Assembly: GCA_963556145.1 (NCBI GenBank)
Contig: OY744463.1
Coordinates: forward strand, 1,178,001 to 1,242,000
Direction: 5' to 3'
DNA length: 64,000 nt
Source: Hygrocybe punicea
Lineage: Eukaryota; Basidiomycota; Agaricomycetes; Agaricales; Hygrophoraceae
Made by a program: the position numbers and the translations under genes. Below are positions 51,635-63,772 of the stretch, piece after piece. The notes under the pieces are model-generated. The model saw only the letters and a list, made by a program, of their open reading frames with translations, was not told where the DNA came from and did not search any database. Numbering within the stretch: the first letter of the stretch is position 1; each line of letters begins with the position of its first letter.

Positions 51635-52525
51635 GAGCCTGGATCGAGAGTCATGGAGGGAATGTCTGTGAAGGCATCCTTGACCGCATCGTTTGCGTAA
51701 AGAGTCTGCAAGGCGATGCTTCCACCTATTGGGAGGCCCGCTCTGCCTTGTTTGTTATTGCTGCCTCGGAGTAAGTCGCTGCTCATAGCTGTGTCGTTTC
51801 CTGGCGAAGATACATCAGGTCCCCCAGACGCAGCATCACCACCGCCAGGAAACGGAGACGTGGTGCTGTTACTAGAAACAAAAGGCAAAGCAAGGAGTCC
51901 AGCATATTCCTTGAGGCACTTGACTTCATCGCTGCTCAGTTTGATCGGAGGCTTGAAGCATTTGAACTATCCCGGATCTATCAGGTTCAGATTCACCTGA
52001 AGTTAAAGTGCAAAAAAAAAGCACCGTTGTTGTGTATTTCAAGTCTGTTACTTGCGGCACAGCTTGTACCCAACTAGGTCTAGAATTCTTCCACCCGCCT
52101 ATTTCAAGCGGGTCACCGAATCGTGCCGGTGTAGGGAACGGAGGATGCAGTGGAGTTGGTGACTCCTCGTATGGGACAGGTATGTGCAGTTGCTGAACAT
52201 CGTCAGGCTGGGCAAGCAGCCAGTTGGTTGAGGACAAACCGGAAGCGGGATCGGTGAGGGAGTAAGCGGGCATGGGGAAGACGGTAAAATGAATAACGGA
52301 GACCGGGAACACTGAGACATTAACACCCAAGACAACAGCACGGTGATAATTGTGTCGAGTAACGCGAGATGGTAGAGTGCGACTATTTGGAAGGATAGAG
52401 CCCGGTCCAAAGAGATCTTGTGCGAGGCGAATAACGATAATCTCGCCTTCGCTGGGGAGGTGGCCATCTGTACCATATTTGTGGTTTACAACGGTGCGGG
52501 ATGGCGCTGGTGATACAGAAGACAT
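51439..52525 (-). CDS. Uncharacterised protein, 333 aa, with poly-Asp tract
   Basis: Exons on the minus strand: 52525-52052 and 51966-51439 (1,002 nt, phase 0 join). The N-terminal part 'EGEIIVIRLAQDLFGPGSILP' followed by 'TRHNYHRAVVLGVNV' has a small beta-barrel look, distantly like PemK/MazF-type folds, but I would not assign it. The middle is Pro-rich ('PTPLHPPFPTPARFGDPLEI'). 'FKPPIKLSSDEVKCLKEYA' is a helical block. Twelve consecutive Asp residues are encoded by a GTC/GAC repeat at 51598-51633. The C-terminal ~50 residues look folded ('NRYYAASHPVLAKVVQEH'). Confidence 0.6.
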
Positions 52526-53244
52526 CTGCTAGAAAAGACTGCCCCAGGGGAAACGGGAAAGGAGTGAAAGTCCGGGCTCGATATTGGTGTTTGTGGTGTA
52601 AATATTACAACGCCGACTCACGATGCGGAGCCACGCACTGGCAAACGCAAGCTCCCCCTAAGCAACTCATTGCAAAGAATTCGCCGACTGGTCTGCCCGC
52701 AATAGGTGACGTGCCAACAGTCGACTAGTCTCTGCACACGGTCTTGCCACCGGCGGTCTGCCACGTCCCTCATTTCAAACATCATCGAGCATTTCTCATG
52801 AATTACCCTGTCGTAACCGTTTAGTTGTCCATGGCCAATTATCTCGCTCTCTCAACCAGTCTCATGAAACCACTTTGACCGCCGATTATCCGCCAGGCCC
52901 ACCATCCGCTTACCCTACTTCTGGTGCAACACCCCCCGATGGGGCAGGTGATAGATTTGTCCGAACCAGGTACAACGGGTTGTGCTCCGAGTCGCTGTTC
53001 AAGCAGGTCAAACGGCAGAACTTCACCTGCGCATACCTTCACCAGTTCTGTACTGCCGATGGAGCTACCATACACATGACGGTATGTTGTGATGATTTTT
53101 CCAGTAGTCCCTGAAGACTCCAACTCAGCAGGAAATGCGTGAGCGAACTGCTGGAGAATCTCGCAGACTACAGTCTACTCAATGCTGACGTATTTTCAGA
53201 ATGGTCTATGGGTACCGTGAAACTAGTTTATATGGTGAATATGG
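52526..53244. other. Region with ambiguous coding signal
   Basis: Overlapping ORFs on both strands around 52,840-53,120 (plus: 'RTRYNGLCSESLFKQVKRQ'; minus: 'STELVKVCAGEVLPFDLLEQ'). Neither joins convincingly to a neighbour. One may be an exon of the decayed gene to the right. Confidence 0.25.
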
Positions 53245-54421
53245 TCACCAACAACCGTTCGAGCACGGTTTTACTGGACCATCCGACTGGACCATCCCAC
53301 GCATAGTTGCTACAAACTGTAACTCGCGTGATAGTTCGAGCATACTGTGAGACTCACGGTACCTGTAGACCGGGCTGTTGGGGAGACGTGTCCTGGCCAT
53401 GTCGAAGTCCTCGTCTAGCTGATGATACTCGCACTTCAAGAGAGCCTTGAAGTTGCGCTGCATTTCCTCTTGACCCTGCGAAGCAGTTGCAGCATCCTCG
53501 AAGTTGAGGGCCGCCTTCAGAGTCGAGCTGATGAACCAGGGGTCTTCTGGAAATCGCTCTTTGGGAGCAGCAAATGTTATATATATTGGATGAGTACAAG
53601 CAGGGAAACTCACGATCTTCAGGATGAACACACAGCTCCTGCTGCCCTTCCACGTTGAAAGTGTAATGACTGAGAAATCCTTGGGTCGTCGGTATCCGGA
53701 GCTCAGCCAGATTTTGCTCCCATACCTCAATATTGAATATAAAGGTGGGTGTCATTGGTAGGAGCAGAATTTCCAAACCAGACCGAAAGAATTCACCGAC
53801 AAAGCTAGTTCATCAGGAATCCGACTGTGCATCGTGACAATGCGACCGTCTTCGAGGAGCAGATAATCCTATAAGTGTTCACCATCGATAGGGACAACCA
53901 CGGCATACAGCTCTTTGAATGAGAGGCCCCGCTTCGATTCATGAGCTGGTTACACATGATGGAAAGGCAAGGAGCGAGTTGGTAGATAAGACTGCGTGGG
54001 GCGAGACAGAGGCAGTCAGAACGGCAGTGGCAATGAGCCATGGAACTCACTACTCACCAGCAGCTGGGAGATTCACAACGATATCTCTGTTGGCCAATAT
54101 TGTGAGATGCCCTGCCAGTCCGTCAACTATTGAACCCCTTTGTCGTCAGTTGACGAAGGGAATCTTTTCCTTGAGCAGCAAGATCTGTTGGGATCGTAAA
54201 ATAAGACTTGATCGTACGATTGTCTAAGATCTGATGAACTCACCTGCCAAAGTATTAAATATTTCGCAACAGAGGTCCGACGAGACGCTACATGCAGCAG
54301 CAGTATCTCCCATAGCCCCGCACATGCTCCCTGGGCACATCAACTGGCCTGATGAGGGACACAGACTCCGGCGGGTGTACCTTGCGGTGGGCAAGGAAGG
54401 ACACGGTCTTTTAGCGGCCAT
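53245..54421 (-). pseudogene. Decayed multi-exon gene, family unknown
   Basis: Reading the minus strand, good coding stretches appear in order: 'GHLTILANRDIVVNLPAA', 'RGLSFKELYAVVVPIDGEH' (followed by a TAG), 'LLLEDGRIVTMHSRIPDEL', 'VWEQNLAELRIPTTQGFLS', then, after a clean intron near 53,613-53,555, 'RFPEDPWFISSTLKAALNF' and 'FDMARTRLPNSPVYR'. In-frame stops between the first three blocks cannot be removed by plausible introns. I think this is a pseudogene or a badly broken assembly of exons. I do not recognise the family. Confidence 0.4.
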
Positions 54422-54693
54422 TCTGATAGTGGAACCAGGTTTCTATTTTGAGCGTGCAGCGGACCTGGAGATGGATCCTGATTGGCGTAATGGTGGCTTT
54501 GGCGTTGACAAACTCGTGCCCGGTTCATCGCGATCGTCAAATGGGTCAAACCTTGTCGCCAGTCGCAAGGTACATTTTTGCGTTTTATTGAATTTGATAT
54601 CAGTCCAAAACACGTGTTCTATGACCCAACAAAGGTTCCGACCTCACCTTCTCCTCCTCCTCCCCGTCCTCCTCCTCTCCGTCCTCCCCCTCA

Positions 54694-57600
54694 ATGCCCC
54701 TTCGATCCTTCTTTTCCAGGAGCAAGAAACCCCCAAACGACAATGCACCCCCCAACGATCCTTTGTCTGCAAATTCCAACTCGATTTACTCAAACATCGC
54801 TGCCAGCTCTAGCAAACTCCGTCTCGCTTTCCTGTCCAAACCCTCCTCTTCCTCGTCCGTCACACAAGACTCCTCCTCGAGCTCCCGGGTAACAGCACCA
54901 CCCCGACCCTCCCAGATTTCACGCGGCAGCTCCAGCTCAGACGCCAGCATCCCCGACCGCAATCATCCACGCTCACGTCCCGGCCCCCCTCTCTCAAAAT
55001 CCGCTATCTTTGCTGCCTACGCGGACCACAACGCAGCACTCTCAACACGCTCTCTCCCACAGCGTCCCACTTTCCCCAACTTCTCCTCATTCTCCGACTC
55101 CTTCCCTGCATCAGAACCAATCTCCCCCCCACTCCCACCACAAACCCAGCCCCCAACCCCCCTAAAGCCCTCGAGCCGTGGCTTCTTCCCCTGGACAAGA
55201 GCACGCGCCAAGTCGAAAGAAAATGACAAGGTCTCCCACAATCCTCCGGCCGACCGGTCCGTATCTCCTTCAGACTACCCCGCCCCGTCCCACCCATACA
55301 CCCTCTCACTCCCCGAATCGAACACCGGCTCCTCATTCAACCTCAAGTCCTTCCGCCACATACGCGCTCCCTCTCCCCCACCCTCTTCTATCACCCTACT
55401 CCCCCCGCACGCCCCAATGGCAACAGAGCACCTGCGCAACGGGAGCACCGCAAGCGAGGCAACCCAGCGCATCAGTGTCGCAGCATTCCGCGAGGTGCAT
55501 GCTCGCCGCAGCGGTGCCGGTTCCCCTGCACCCAGCACTGGCGACCGGGAGCCTCCTTCTCCCAACGTATCTGCTGCTACCAACAACGACAATTATGCCA
55601 CCCCATCAAAATCAACCCCAAATCTGCGTGCACCCGGCGCCGGTCCCCGTCAGGGTGCGAGGAGGTCAACCGCTCCTGTGGAGCCGTCACGGCGTTCCGG
55701 CACGACCGTCTCAGGGTACCGTGGTTCGGGGTCGGCCTCTGCCTACGTCGACTCCTCCGAATCTGACTCCGAAGAGAACGACTCCGAGGATGAACAGGAG
55801 GAGGATACCTCTGTTGTCTCTGCCCCCCGCCACAGCACGGACAAGGCCAAGGGCAACGACAAGGCCAAGGCCAAGGAGCGCGAACCAGAACGCGAACGCG
55901 TGGTCATCAAGGCAAGGGCAAAGGCAACCTCCGAGGTGGGACATTCCTACAACTCATATGCCCGTGCGGGCCCTGCAGTCGTCCCAATGTCAATGCGTCC
56001 CTCAGCCTCAGTTGCCTCTGCGTCGCCAGCGAGGGTAATGTCGGCGTACGAGCTGGAACCGGAAAAAACTACGACACAGGGCACACCGCGCGCGCAGTCC
56101 AGCTTGGACGTGTACGGTGTGGGCTCAATTGCATTGAGATCGCGCGCCAGCGTTAGCGCGAGTGCGTTAGTCCCCAATGGTGGTGGTGAGTGTTCTCTTC
56201 TTTTCTCAGTTTGAACACCTTGCTCTTCGCGTCGGAACATGTATTGTCTTTTAACTCCTGACGTTTGTCTCGATACAACTCATCACCATATCTCTCTTGT
56301 ACGCATATACATATACTAAATGTCGTTCCTCACACAGGAAACGCGTCCTCCTCTCACCCATCCACCGGTTCTACCTCCCACTCCTCGTCTTACTCTGACG
56401 ACGAGGACGAGGACGATGACGATGAGCCCCTCGCCACCCTCGTCAACTCGAGATCCCCTGGCAGCGCGCTCTCTCACGGCAGCGGCAGCGGCAGCCCCCG
56501 CAAACCCCTCATCGATATTCGGAGCCTCACAATACCAACGCTGCCCCCGTCAAGAGGACTACGTGTGGGTGCCCCTGCGGTTGCAGAGGAAGGGCGACCG
56601 GTGCGCTTCTTGTCACCTGTGAACTCGCTGGTATCGACACGTCCGAGGAAGGGTGGGGATAGAGCCGGAGTCCGAGTCACCAGAGACAAGGATAAGAACA
56701 AGGGCGAGGACGTGGGAGTGAGGCTTTCTGGGAGCAACTTGAGCGAACGTCTTGCGAAAGTAGTGCAACAGGGAGCTGCCTCTGCGGTTGGAGGGAAGAG
56801 TGAGGCGGTGGAAGGGAAACCCCTTGTTCGTGCGGGCGTTGCAAGTCCCGATGCAACCCCGCCTGTGACTGCTGTATCTGTGGCTGCGCGGGGACACCAC
56901 CGGCGTGGCTCGAGCGATGATTACTCTAGGGCTGCTCGACGTGATGTGGAGGGCAGGGGATGGCGGTCATCAGTGGACGATAAGGAGATGGGAAGCGAAA
57001 ACGATAAGGAGAGGGAGAGTGAGAGACAGAGTGGCCAGGACCAAGACAAGGAAAAAGTGGCGGAAAAAGTGGCAGAGGGACGTATCGTGCCCACCCCCAT
57101 CCGACAACGCGTTCCCCCTTCATCGTTCAGTGTGACATCGCGCCCGCAGAACCCTGGTATTGGTGTCGGTGCATCGTCCCCCACTACTTCATCCGCCTCA
57201 GGCATGTCCCCACCTAACTCGCCAGTCACTGCGCAGACACGTCAACGGAGCACCACCATGGTGACGCTGGGCCCGGGGAGTGGGGTCGGATCTGGATCTG
57301 GATCTGGGCCTGGACCTGGAACGATTCCGGGGACGGGGACGGGGGTAAGCGGAGGTGTGTATGTGCAACCACGGCAACGCAGCAGCTCCTTAGTGCCGTA
57401 TACCGTTGCAGCGACACCAGTGAAGCCCTTCGCTGGAAGGAGGTGGGAGAGTCCGGCAAGTTCGACGGGGGACTCGAGTAGCGGGCGTGCACCGTTGACG
57501 CCTGGGGATGGGAGCGATTTGGGGGTTGGTGCGGTGGGGAAGTGGGATGATAGGAAGAGGAAGGGAAAGGGACCGTCGGCGGGGGCAGGGGCGGCGCCGG

Positions 57601-58934
57601 TGGTGGAGTGGAGCACTGGGGTCAGTGGGCTGGGAGTTGGGAGGGGCAAGGTGCGAGGTGGGCTGGGCCATGCGAAGAGGTCGAGTGTAGATTCTAAGGA
57701 CGATGTGGTGGGGGGTAGAGATGGAGAAAGGGAACGGGATAACCATGACGATGGAGAGATGAGGAGGAGGGAGAGACGGAGAAGTGAGGCTAAAGCTGCT
57801 ATCGAGGTACGCCATTTCTTTTTTCTATTGTTTTGTTTTTGTGTTTTGTTTTTTGTGTTGTGGAAAAGGGGTGGTATTGAGGCGCTCATTTTACCTTTTC
57901 GGGAACAGCTTGGCAATGTCGTTAATGGACCAGGCCCGATCGTGGTTGATGAGGATGAAGATGGGGATGAGGGTGATGGCTTCATGAATCAAGGCATGAT
58001 GGGTATGATGAACCCTATGATGGGCATGGGAATGGGCATGGGCATGGGTATGGGCATGGGTGGTCAGATGCCGATGTCATTCAGCGCACCCGGTGTACCA
58101 TCAGGTTGGGGTGCCAATGCCTGGTCTCAGCAACAACAACAGCAGCAGCAGCAGCAACAACAACAACAGCAAGCATCCGCGATGTCCATGCAGATGCCTA
58201 TGCAAGTCCCATTGCAAGGCCCGAGGCTATCCCCAGCGCAGTTCATGATCCCACCACCGACGGACCCGAACCTCTTTGCGGCGCACCAGCAAGCGATGAT
58301 GTTTGCGAAGCAAGCGTACCAGATGGCGGTGGCGCAGCAGGCTTTGGCGGCTGCGGGGGAGGAGTGGGAGAGGGGGTCGAGTGGTGCTGGGAATGTGTTT
58401 GGCCCTGGGACTGCTATGGGTGGTATGGGTGGTATGGGGTGGGGTTCACCGCAGATGTATGGAGGGGGAACGAGGTCTGTGTATGCGGGTATCAGCGGGG
58501 CGCAGAGTGAATATGGTGGTGGTGGTGGCGGCCGTGCTGGTGGTGTTGGTGTTGGTGCTGGTGCTGGTGCTGGAGGGGGAGGGTGGAGCTCGTCGAAGAG
58601 TGTTTATGGAGAGGCGTTTGGGCCGTCTGGGGATCGTGACCGTGACCGTGATCGGAACCGACCTCGGATGCAGAAGTCGGCGGGGGTCCAGCAGGGTCGG
58701 GAGTCTGGATATTTTGCCGGTGGCCTGCCGCTCCCTCAGGGTGGTGGTGGTGGTGGTGGTGGTGGTGGTGTGGGTGGGAATGGGAATGGGAATGGGAATG
58801 GGAATGCGGGTGGGAATGCGGGTGCGGGTGCGAGGTCACGGACGACGAGTGTGCCTGGCAAGACGAAGAAGCCGATTCCGCCGTCGAGTTGGCGAGCGGG
58901 AGCGACCAGTACAGCTGTTGCCGGTGGAGGATGA
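54694..58934 (+). CDS. Long, mostly disordered low-complexity protein, 1,328 aa
   Basis: Exons 54694-56185, 56338-57806, 57909-58934 (3,987 nt, phases consistent). The sequence is Ser/Pro/Arg-rich throughout, with 'DSSESDSEENDSEDEQEED', 'SSYSDDEDEDDDDEPLATL', Gly-Ser-Gly runs, a Met-Gly repeat (58,000-58,065), a poly-Gln tract (58,126-58,170) and two poly-Gly tracts (58,516-58,530; 58,740-58,772). The most structured part is 'PTDPNLFAAHQQAMMFAKQAYQMAVAQQ' shaped helix at ~58,260-58,345. Such helices beside poly-Gln are seen in basidiomycete regulators of unknown role. No catalytic domain is visible. The second intron (57807-57908, 102 nt) is stop-free and in frame. Confidence 0.65.
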
Positions 58935-59885
58935 TTGAATTAATTTTTTATTAAAAAAAAGCCGAGTGAACAGTGTTTTTTATTTGATTTTTACAACCTT
59001 TTTCGATTTTATTTTGGCTTCCATTCTCTCAGATGTTCAATATTCAATATTCAATTGTATACAAGTAAACGCACGCAATTTTTTTTTGTTCTTTCTTTTT
59101 CTTTTTCTCTTTTGTATGAGGTGTGGGTTGCATCTGTGTTTTTTTTTTTTTGGTAGACGGTTATTTTTTGTGTATACCGTGCACACGCTCTTTTCCATGT
59201 TGTTTAGTAGCATAAATCTGATCTAGTACTTGGCCGTGTCAGGGGCAGTGGCATTATCCCCGTTGTGGTCCCATGGCGGGGCCTGAGGGTCAAGTGTTGG
59301 GCGTTCAAATAGCCTCGTGAAACACCGGCCATCCTGATGTTCCGGTCTTGTTGATGTATTGTGCTGGTTGTCGAGTCGAGTCGAGTCGGCAGATTGAGTA
59401 TTATGGTGGCAATAGTAATAATGCGGCTTGTTGTCGCCTGCTTTGATGGTGCTGCCGATGAACTATTAGTAGGTGAAAAGAAGAACGAGATAAAATTTTA
59501 CCATAACATGTTGGTTCGTAGCTGTCTGATCTTGAAGTGCTGTGGGTAGACGTTAGAGGTGAGGTGAGACTTGGAGGAGCAAAAGGAGCAAACACGAAAC
59601 GCACCAGATCATCAACCGTGACTCGGAGACACGGTGGTAATGTTGTGCAGCAAGTGTATGACGTGGTGGTGGAGGTTGTGATTCATTTTTTTCTGACTTA
59701 CTATGTCGGCATGACCTCTAAGGCCCTGGTAATACCGTTTCATTGATCTCCGACTGGTACTTTTCCGAAATGGCGGTGCACTTCCGCTATCTCACCTCAC
59801 GCCTGGGGGGGGTAAGCGGTAGTGCGACCTCGAAGAACGGTCTCAAATGACGTACGACTAAACAAGTAATAGTCACCAAAAAACA
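58935..59885. other. Intergenic, no protein gene recognised
   Basis: AT-rich 3' flank with T-runs, then 59,221-59,345 with a short GC-rich hairpin (CCCCGTTG...CGGGG at ~59,258-59,281). Repeated 'GTCGAGTCGAGTCGG' at ~59,372. No ORF has family features. Confidence 0.35.
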
Positions 59886-60633
59886 CTAGTCTTGTCTCCA
59901 TGTGACCTGCCCTGCTGCCCAGCGTTCACCCCACATGACACGCTTGTGATAAATCCTTCTCGAGTTCTTGAACTCGGTGATGAAATCGTCGATCTCTTTG
60001 CTGCTTGAGTTTCGGGAAGGGACCTCGGTTGAAGATGATTGAACGAAGGCGGAGGCGAGGGTCTCGGATTGGTCGTCTTGCGCGATGGTGGCGTGTCTGA
60101 GACGCATCAGGAAGAATTGTGGTGTGAAACGCTTGTTTGATAATAAGGGTGTTAATAAAAGTCGAGGCGGAAGGAGGGAAGTGCAGGAGATAACAGACCT
60201 GGTAAACTTCCCTTTGCTCTTTTTCAACTTCACTCCATCTGGTTTCTAGAGCTTTGGCTTCGTCGAATGCAGCCTTGGTTTCAGCTCTCAGTCTATATAG
60301 ATCTTCCTGTAATGCAAGATTGTTGCCTGGGAGGTAGAAAGGGAAAGATATATTAAGCTTGCTAGGATATAGGAAAAAGAACATGACTTGCGGGCGATCG
60401 ATTCGTTGGCCATTCCCAACTCGGCTTGCCCTTGATATAGAGCTTTCACACTGTCAAGAGAGTGGAACAATGCTTGAAAATAAGCTGGCTCTCTGAGCAC
60501 GTCTTCCAGGTCTTCCCGTCTAAGCAAAGGAGACGTCAAGACGGTTTGCTATTATTCCGACGGGTAATCTTAAGAACTGCGCTCACGATAAATGAGCAAA
60601 TTCTGGTAATTCTGTTGCTAGTGGTGTCGACAT
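59886..60633 (-). CDS. VPS37: ESCRT-I subunit Vps37 (Mod(r) domain), 182 aa, four exons
   Basis: Exons on the minus strand: 60633-60587, 60519-60392, 60326-60199, 60131-59886 (549 nt, phases consistent). The Mod(r) domain runs over most of the protein: 'REDLEDVLREPAYFQALFHS', 'QAELGMANESIARNNLALQ', 'LRAETKAAFDEAKALETRW', 'FTPQFFLMRLRHATIAQDD', then 'EIDDFITEFKNSRRIYHKR'. Vps37 forms a coiled-coil stalk of ESCRT-I with Vps23 and Vps28 and serves multivesicular-body sorting. The second intron (60391-60327) uses a GC donor, GCAAGT. Length is close to other fungal Vps37 proteins. Confidence 0.85.
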
Positions 60634-61246
60634 TTGCACTGGCACAGTGGCAGCGCCATCAGGAAAACGTGGAGACCCCGGTAAGGCATGGCGGAGTTGA
60701 CAATTGCTAATCAGCCGCCCAGCCACTGATCTAATATTACCTCTTCTTACCTTGGCGCAGAATTATTTTAGGCTTAGCTCATGTAATATCGTGCTGGTAA
60801 ATAAATATCTGGTATTACCATTTCAGTGGCGGAATGGCAACATTTTATCATTTACTGGCATAATGATATGGCCTTAGTATGTCCTTATCATAGTGCCAGC
60901 ATTCCTGGCAGTGCATGGATGGGGTTACCATGGACTGGAATTATTTTAATGTGAATTCATTTCTGGCAAATAAATATCTATTATTACATCGGTAGACGAC
61001 AAATCCCAGTGAAAAGTCGCAAGTTTTAAAAAGATTTAGATATGATAAGTCCTTTTAAATTGGGTTGCAAATAATAAAATCGTTTCGAGAGAAAAGACAA
61101 CGATTAAAAATGAATAAACTAACCAAAAATAGAGACTTATGTTCTTGTAGACTCGTACTCACAAAAACTCTTTTTTTGTGTAACTAAGACAAGATGTATC
61201 CAATACGAGAATAAATACGAGAACCGCACTGTATGCCTATGATGTC
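60634..61246. other. AT-rich intergenic region with a short direct repeat
   Basis: 'AATTATTTTA' followed ~30 bp later by 'AAATAAATATCT.TATTAC' occurs twice (about 60,765-60,820 and 60,939-60,990). It may be a degraded small transposon. No gene. Confidence 0.35.
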
Positions 61247-61319
61247 ATGGGACTTAACATTTTTTCGTTCGTTCCGTCCTTGCCACTTCCCTCCTCTACC
61301 ACCACCACTATCACCATTA

Positions 61320-63334
61320 TGACGACTACCACTAACCGAGCACAGCACCCTCAACAGGCCTGTCGTCGAGGATGTCACCCCCGCTCACCGTCCTCCCTAG
61401 CGCCCTCCCTCAACTCTCCCGGGCCCTGTCCCTCCTCGGTACCTCCCCGTCTGTCTCCTCCACCTTCTCTGACATCTCCGTATTGTCTCTCCCCTCTATC
61501 CCCTCACCGTGCATATCGCTCGGCCCTCCTCCAGCATCCCGAGCACGCCCTCAAGCAAGACGTCTGCATTTTTTGGAAGCCCCTTTAGTACCCGCCCCCC
61601 TTCGCCAGCGCCCCCACCCAATCATCATCACTACAAATCCTCCTCCCTCGACTCTGTACCCACCCACCAAGATCCTGCGTCTCTCACAATCCCAACACGT
61701 CTCCCAGCTCTCTCTCGCCTTTTCCCCTCGCGCTACCTCACCGATCTTGCCATCGACGTCCCCACCGATCTCCATCAACATAAACGTGACTTCCTCGACC
61801 TTGACACTGAACACCTCCTCATCTCGTCCCCTATCTCGTTTGACGCAGAGTCCCCCCCCTGCCCACCGTCCCTGGTCCCCTCTCTTTCGTCTTCTCCGTC
61901 TTCCACTTCCACCTCCGCCTCCCTACCACCTCCACCACCCATAGACCCTGTATATTATCCAGAGAACCCGGACTCTGCTCTCGTCCCCGGATCTATTCTT
62001 TCCTCTCACACCCCCGGCAGTCGGCCCACCCCACATCACTCTCATACTCGTGCGTACTCTTGGCCAGGGCGCGTTCAGCAGTGTCTGGCTCGCCGACGAC
62101 GTGCGTAGGGGCATATCCAAAAGGTGCTCACATTGCTGGCACGACTCCAGTCGTGGAGGCCCTCCGGGGACTTGGCATCACCAAGTCCGCCGAATCCGGT
62201 TCGGATCTTCGCAGGGTGGATGTAGGGGTGGGCTCACGGCTTGTCGCGGTCAAGACAATGCCTAGGGCACGCGAGCAAGATCGTGACCGCAACAGCGACC
62301 GCACGCGCGTCGGGTTCGTCAGGGAGGTGGAGGTCCTCCGGGTGCGCACCTTTTTTCTTTGAATTTTTTAATACTCGTGTTATATCCAATGGGATTACTA
62401 ATGGCTGACAGCGCTGCAGCACATCGCACATCCGGCACTCCTTGGTGCGTTCTCGACGTCGACCCACCACGTCCTCGTGCTCCCCCACCTCGTTGGTGGA
62501 GACCTCCTCACTCTCGTCAACAACGATGGTGCGTGCGGTGCCCTGAGCGAGAGCACGCTCCAGCGTATGTGGTGCGAGCTCTGTAGTGCCGTTGCATGGA
62601 TGCACAGCGTCGGGCTCGTGCACCGCGACATCAAGCTTGAAAGTGAGCATATCTTGTTTCCACCATCACATTCACCCTCTTAATATTTTTTCTCTGCACA
62701 CGCAGATATCCTCCTCGTTGCCCCCCTAGACCCGCTGCCCCCATCCTCACGCATATTGACGCAGCTAGGCAATTTTGGACTGGCGCGTTTCGTGGATCCC
62801 CGTGCGCCTCGCCTACGCACCCGCTGTGGCAGCGAGGCCTACACCACTCCAGAGCTCGTCACGGCTGGCCGCGGATACGATGCACGTGCAACGGACGCTT
62901 GGGCGTGTGGCGTCGTGCTGTTCGCGGTTTGTGTACGGCGATTGCCATTTGGGGATGGCGTAGACGCAGATGCAGGCGAAGGAACGGGGATCCGTGGGGA
63001 GCCAGGTTCGTTGGGGCGGCAGGGATATGGGTATAGTGAGGCGCAAAGAGCAGAGGGGGAGATGATGGAGGGGAAGGGTGGGTGGGCAGAGAGGAGGCGG
63101 ATTGCGCGGGGAGAGTATGAGTGGCCGTCTGTGCTAGTGCTGGGGAGGGGGTGGCGAGACAGAACAGGTGGCAACCGGAGAGCAGGGGAGCCGGAATGGG
63201 GAGCCGGAATGGGCACAGGGGACGGGGAGTGCAGATTTAGTTTTAATCTAAATGCGGCAGCGTTTAGGCCAATGACGCCTGGTCAATTTAAATGTTGGCC
63301 CATCCCTTTGGATCAGTTACTTCCTTGCTGGTGA
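61320..63334 (+). pseudogene. Protein kinase-like gene with frame breaks and NFG in place of DFG
   Basis: Kinase blocks are present in order: Gly-loop 'LGQGAFSSVWLADD' (~62,053), VAIK-type 'RLVAVKTMPR', catalytic 'LVHRDIKLEN' (split by intron 62643-62705), 'LGNFGLARF' where DFG is expected, then 'CGSEAYTTPELV' and 'DAWACGVVLFAVCVRRLPF'. Introns 62342-62419 and 62643-62705 are clean. The frame must change at least three times upstream: near 61,510, near 61,990 and at an AAAA run near 62,130. The Asn in NFG is a one-base change from Asp and removes Mg2+ binding. Together these point to a pseudogene; sequencing error plus a true pseudokinase is the alternative. The N-terminal ~200 residues are Ser/Pro-rich. 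Confidence 0.6.
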
Positions 63335-63513
63335 ATTAAAATACATTGTACTCACAGTAACTTCAGCAAATGCTGAAGTGAGTTGACATGCAGAAATTAA
63401 GCCAAGGGATCATTTATTGTACCTCAAAACATCTTCCACAACCTTGAAATAAGAAGCAAGAGCAGGATGAAGAGAGAATAGAAAAAAAATAAGACACTGT
63501 CAGGGAGGGTCAA
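63335..63513. other. Short intergenic spacer
   Basis: A hairpin (AGTAACTTCAGCAAATGCTGAAGTGAGTT) lies at ~63,356-63,384, perhaps a transcript-end structure. Nothing else. Confidence 0.3.
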
Positions 63514-63772
63514 CTATCCGTTTAGAGAAACGGACATGAGAACATACAGCTTAATTTCCCGTTTCAAACGGTAGATTTCCCGTTTCAAATGCGCTTCGCG
63601 CCTTTCCGCCGCCTTTCGCCACTGTTTCTCTTGCCCCGCCTCGGACTGGTCGTCTGGTAGCCGGCCGATCGCTATGAATCCGTCAGTATGGTTTCATTCC
63701 GGGGTAATGGGACTCGGACTTACTGATATTAAATTGATCACCTCTGAAGTCATTCAGGGTGCAGGCGTTCAT
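63514..63772 (-). CDS. Small two-exon ORF, 68 aa, possible start of a larger gene
   Basis: Exons on the minus strand: 63772-63724 and 63671-63514, joined across a GTAAGT...CATAG intron in phase 1. The N-terminus 'MNACTLNDFRGDQFNIT' resembles the 'GGDQxN' motif near the start of many Agaricomycete NLR-like and hypothetical proteins. The rest is a basic amphipathic helix ('EKQWRKAAERREAHLKREI'). It may be one end of a longer gene outside the window. Weak support. Confidence 0.35.

Noticed and set aside
54234..54812. 192-codon plus-strand ORF upstream of the disordered protein
   Set aside because: It overlaps the decayed minus-strand gene and the start of the next gene in another frame, with no domain. 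I could not decide its status and left it out.
57242..57985. 247-codon minus-strand Ser/Pro-rich ORF opposite the disordered protein
   Set aside because: It is a shadow of a GC-rich low-complexity plus-strand exon with proper introns; no start context or domain.
59221..59345. Possible U4-like small RNA ('GGCAGTGGCATTATC')
   Set aside because: The phrase recalls U4, but the stem II and 'GCTAATTGAAAAC' regions that define U4 are absent and no Sm site follows.
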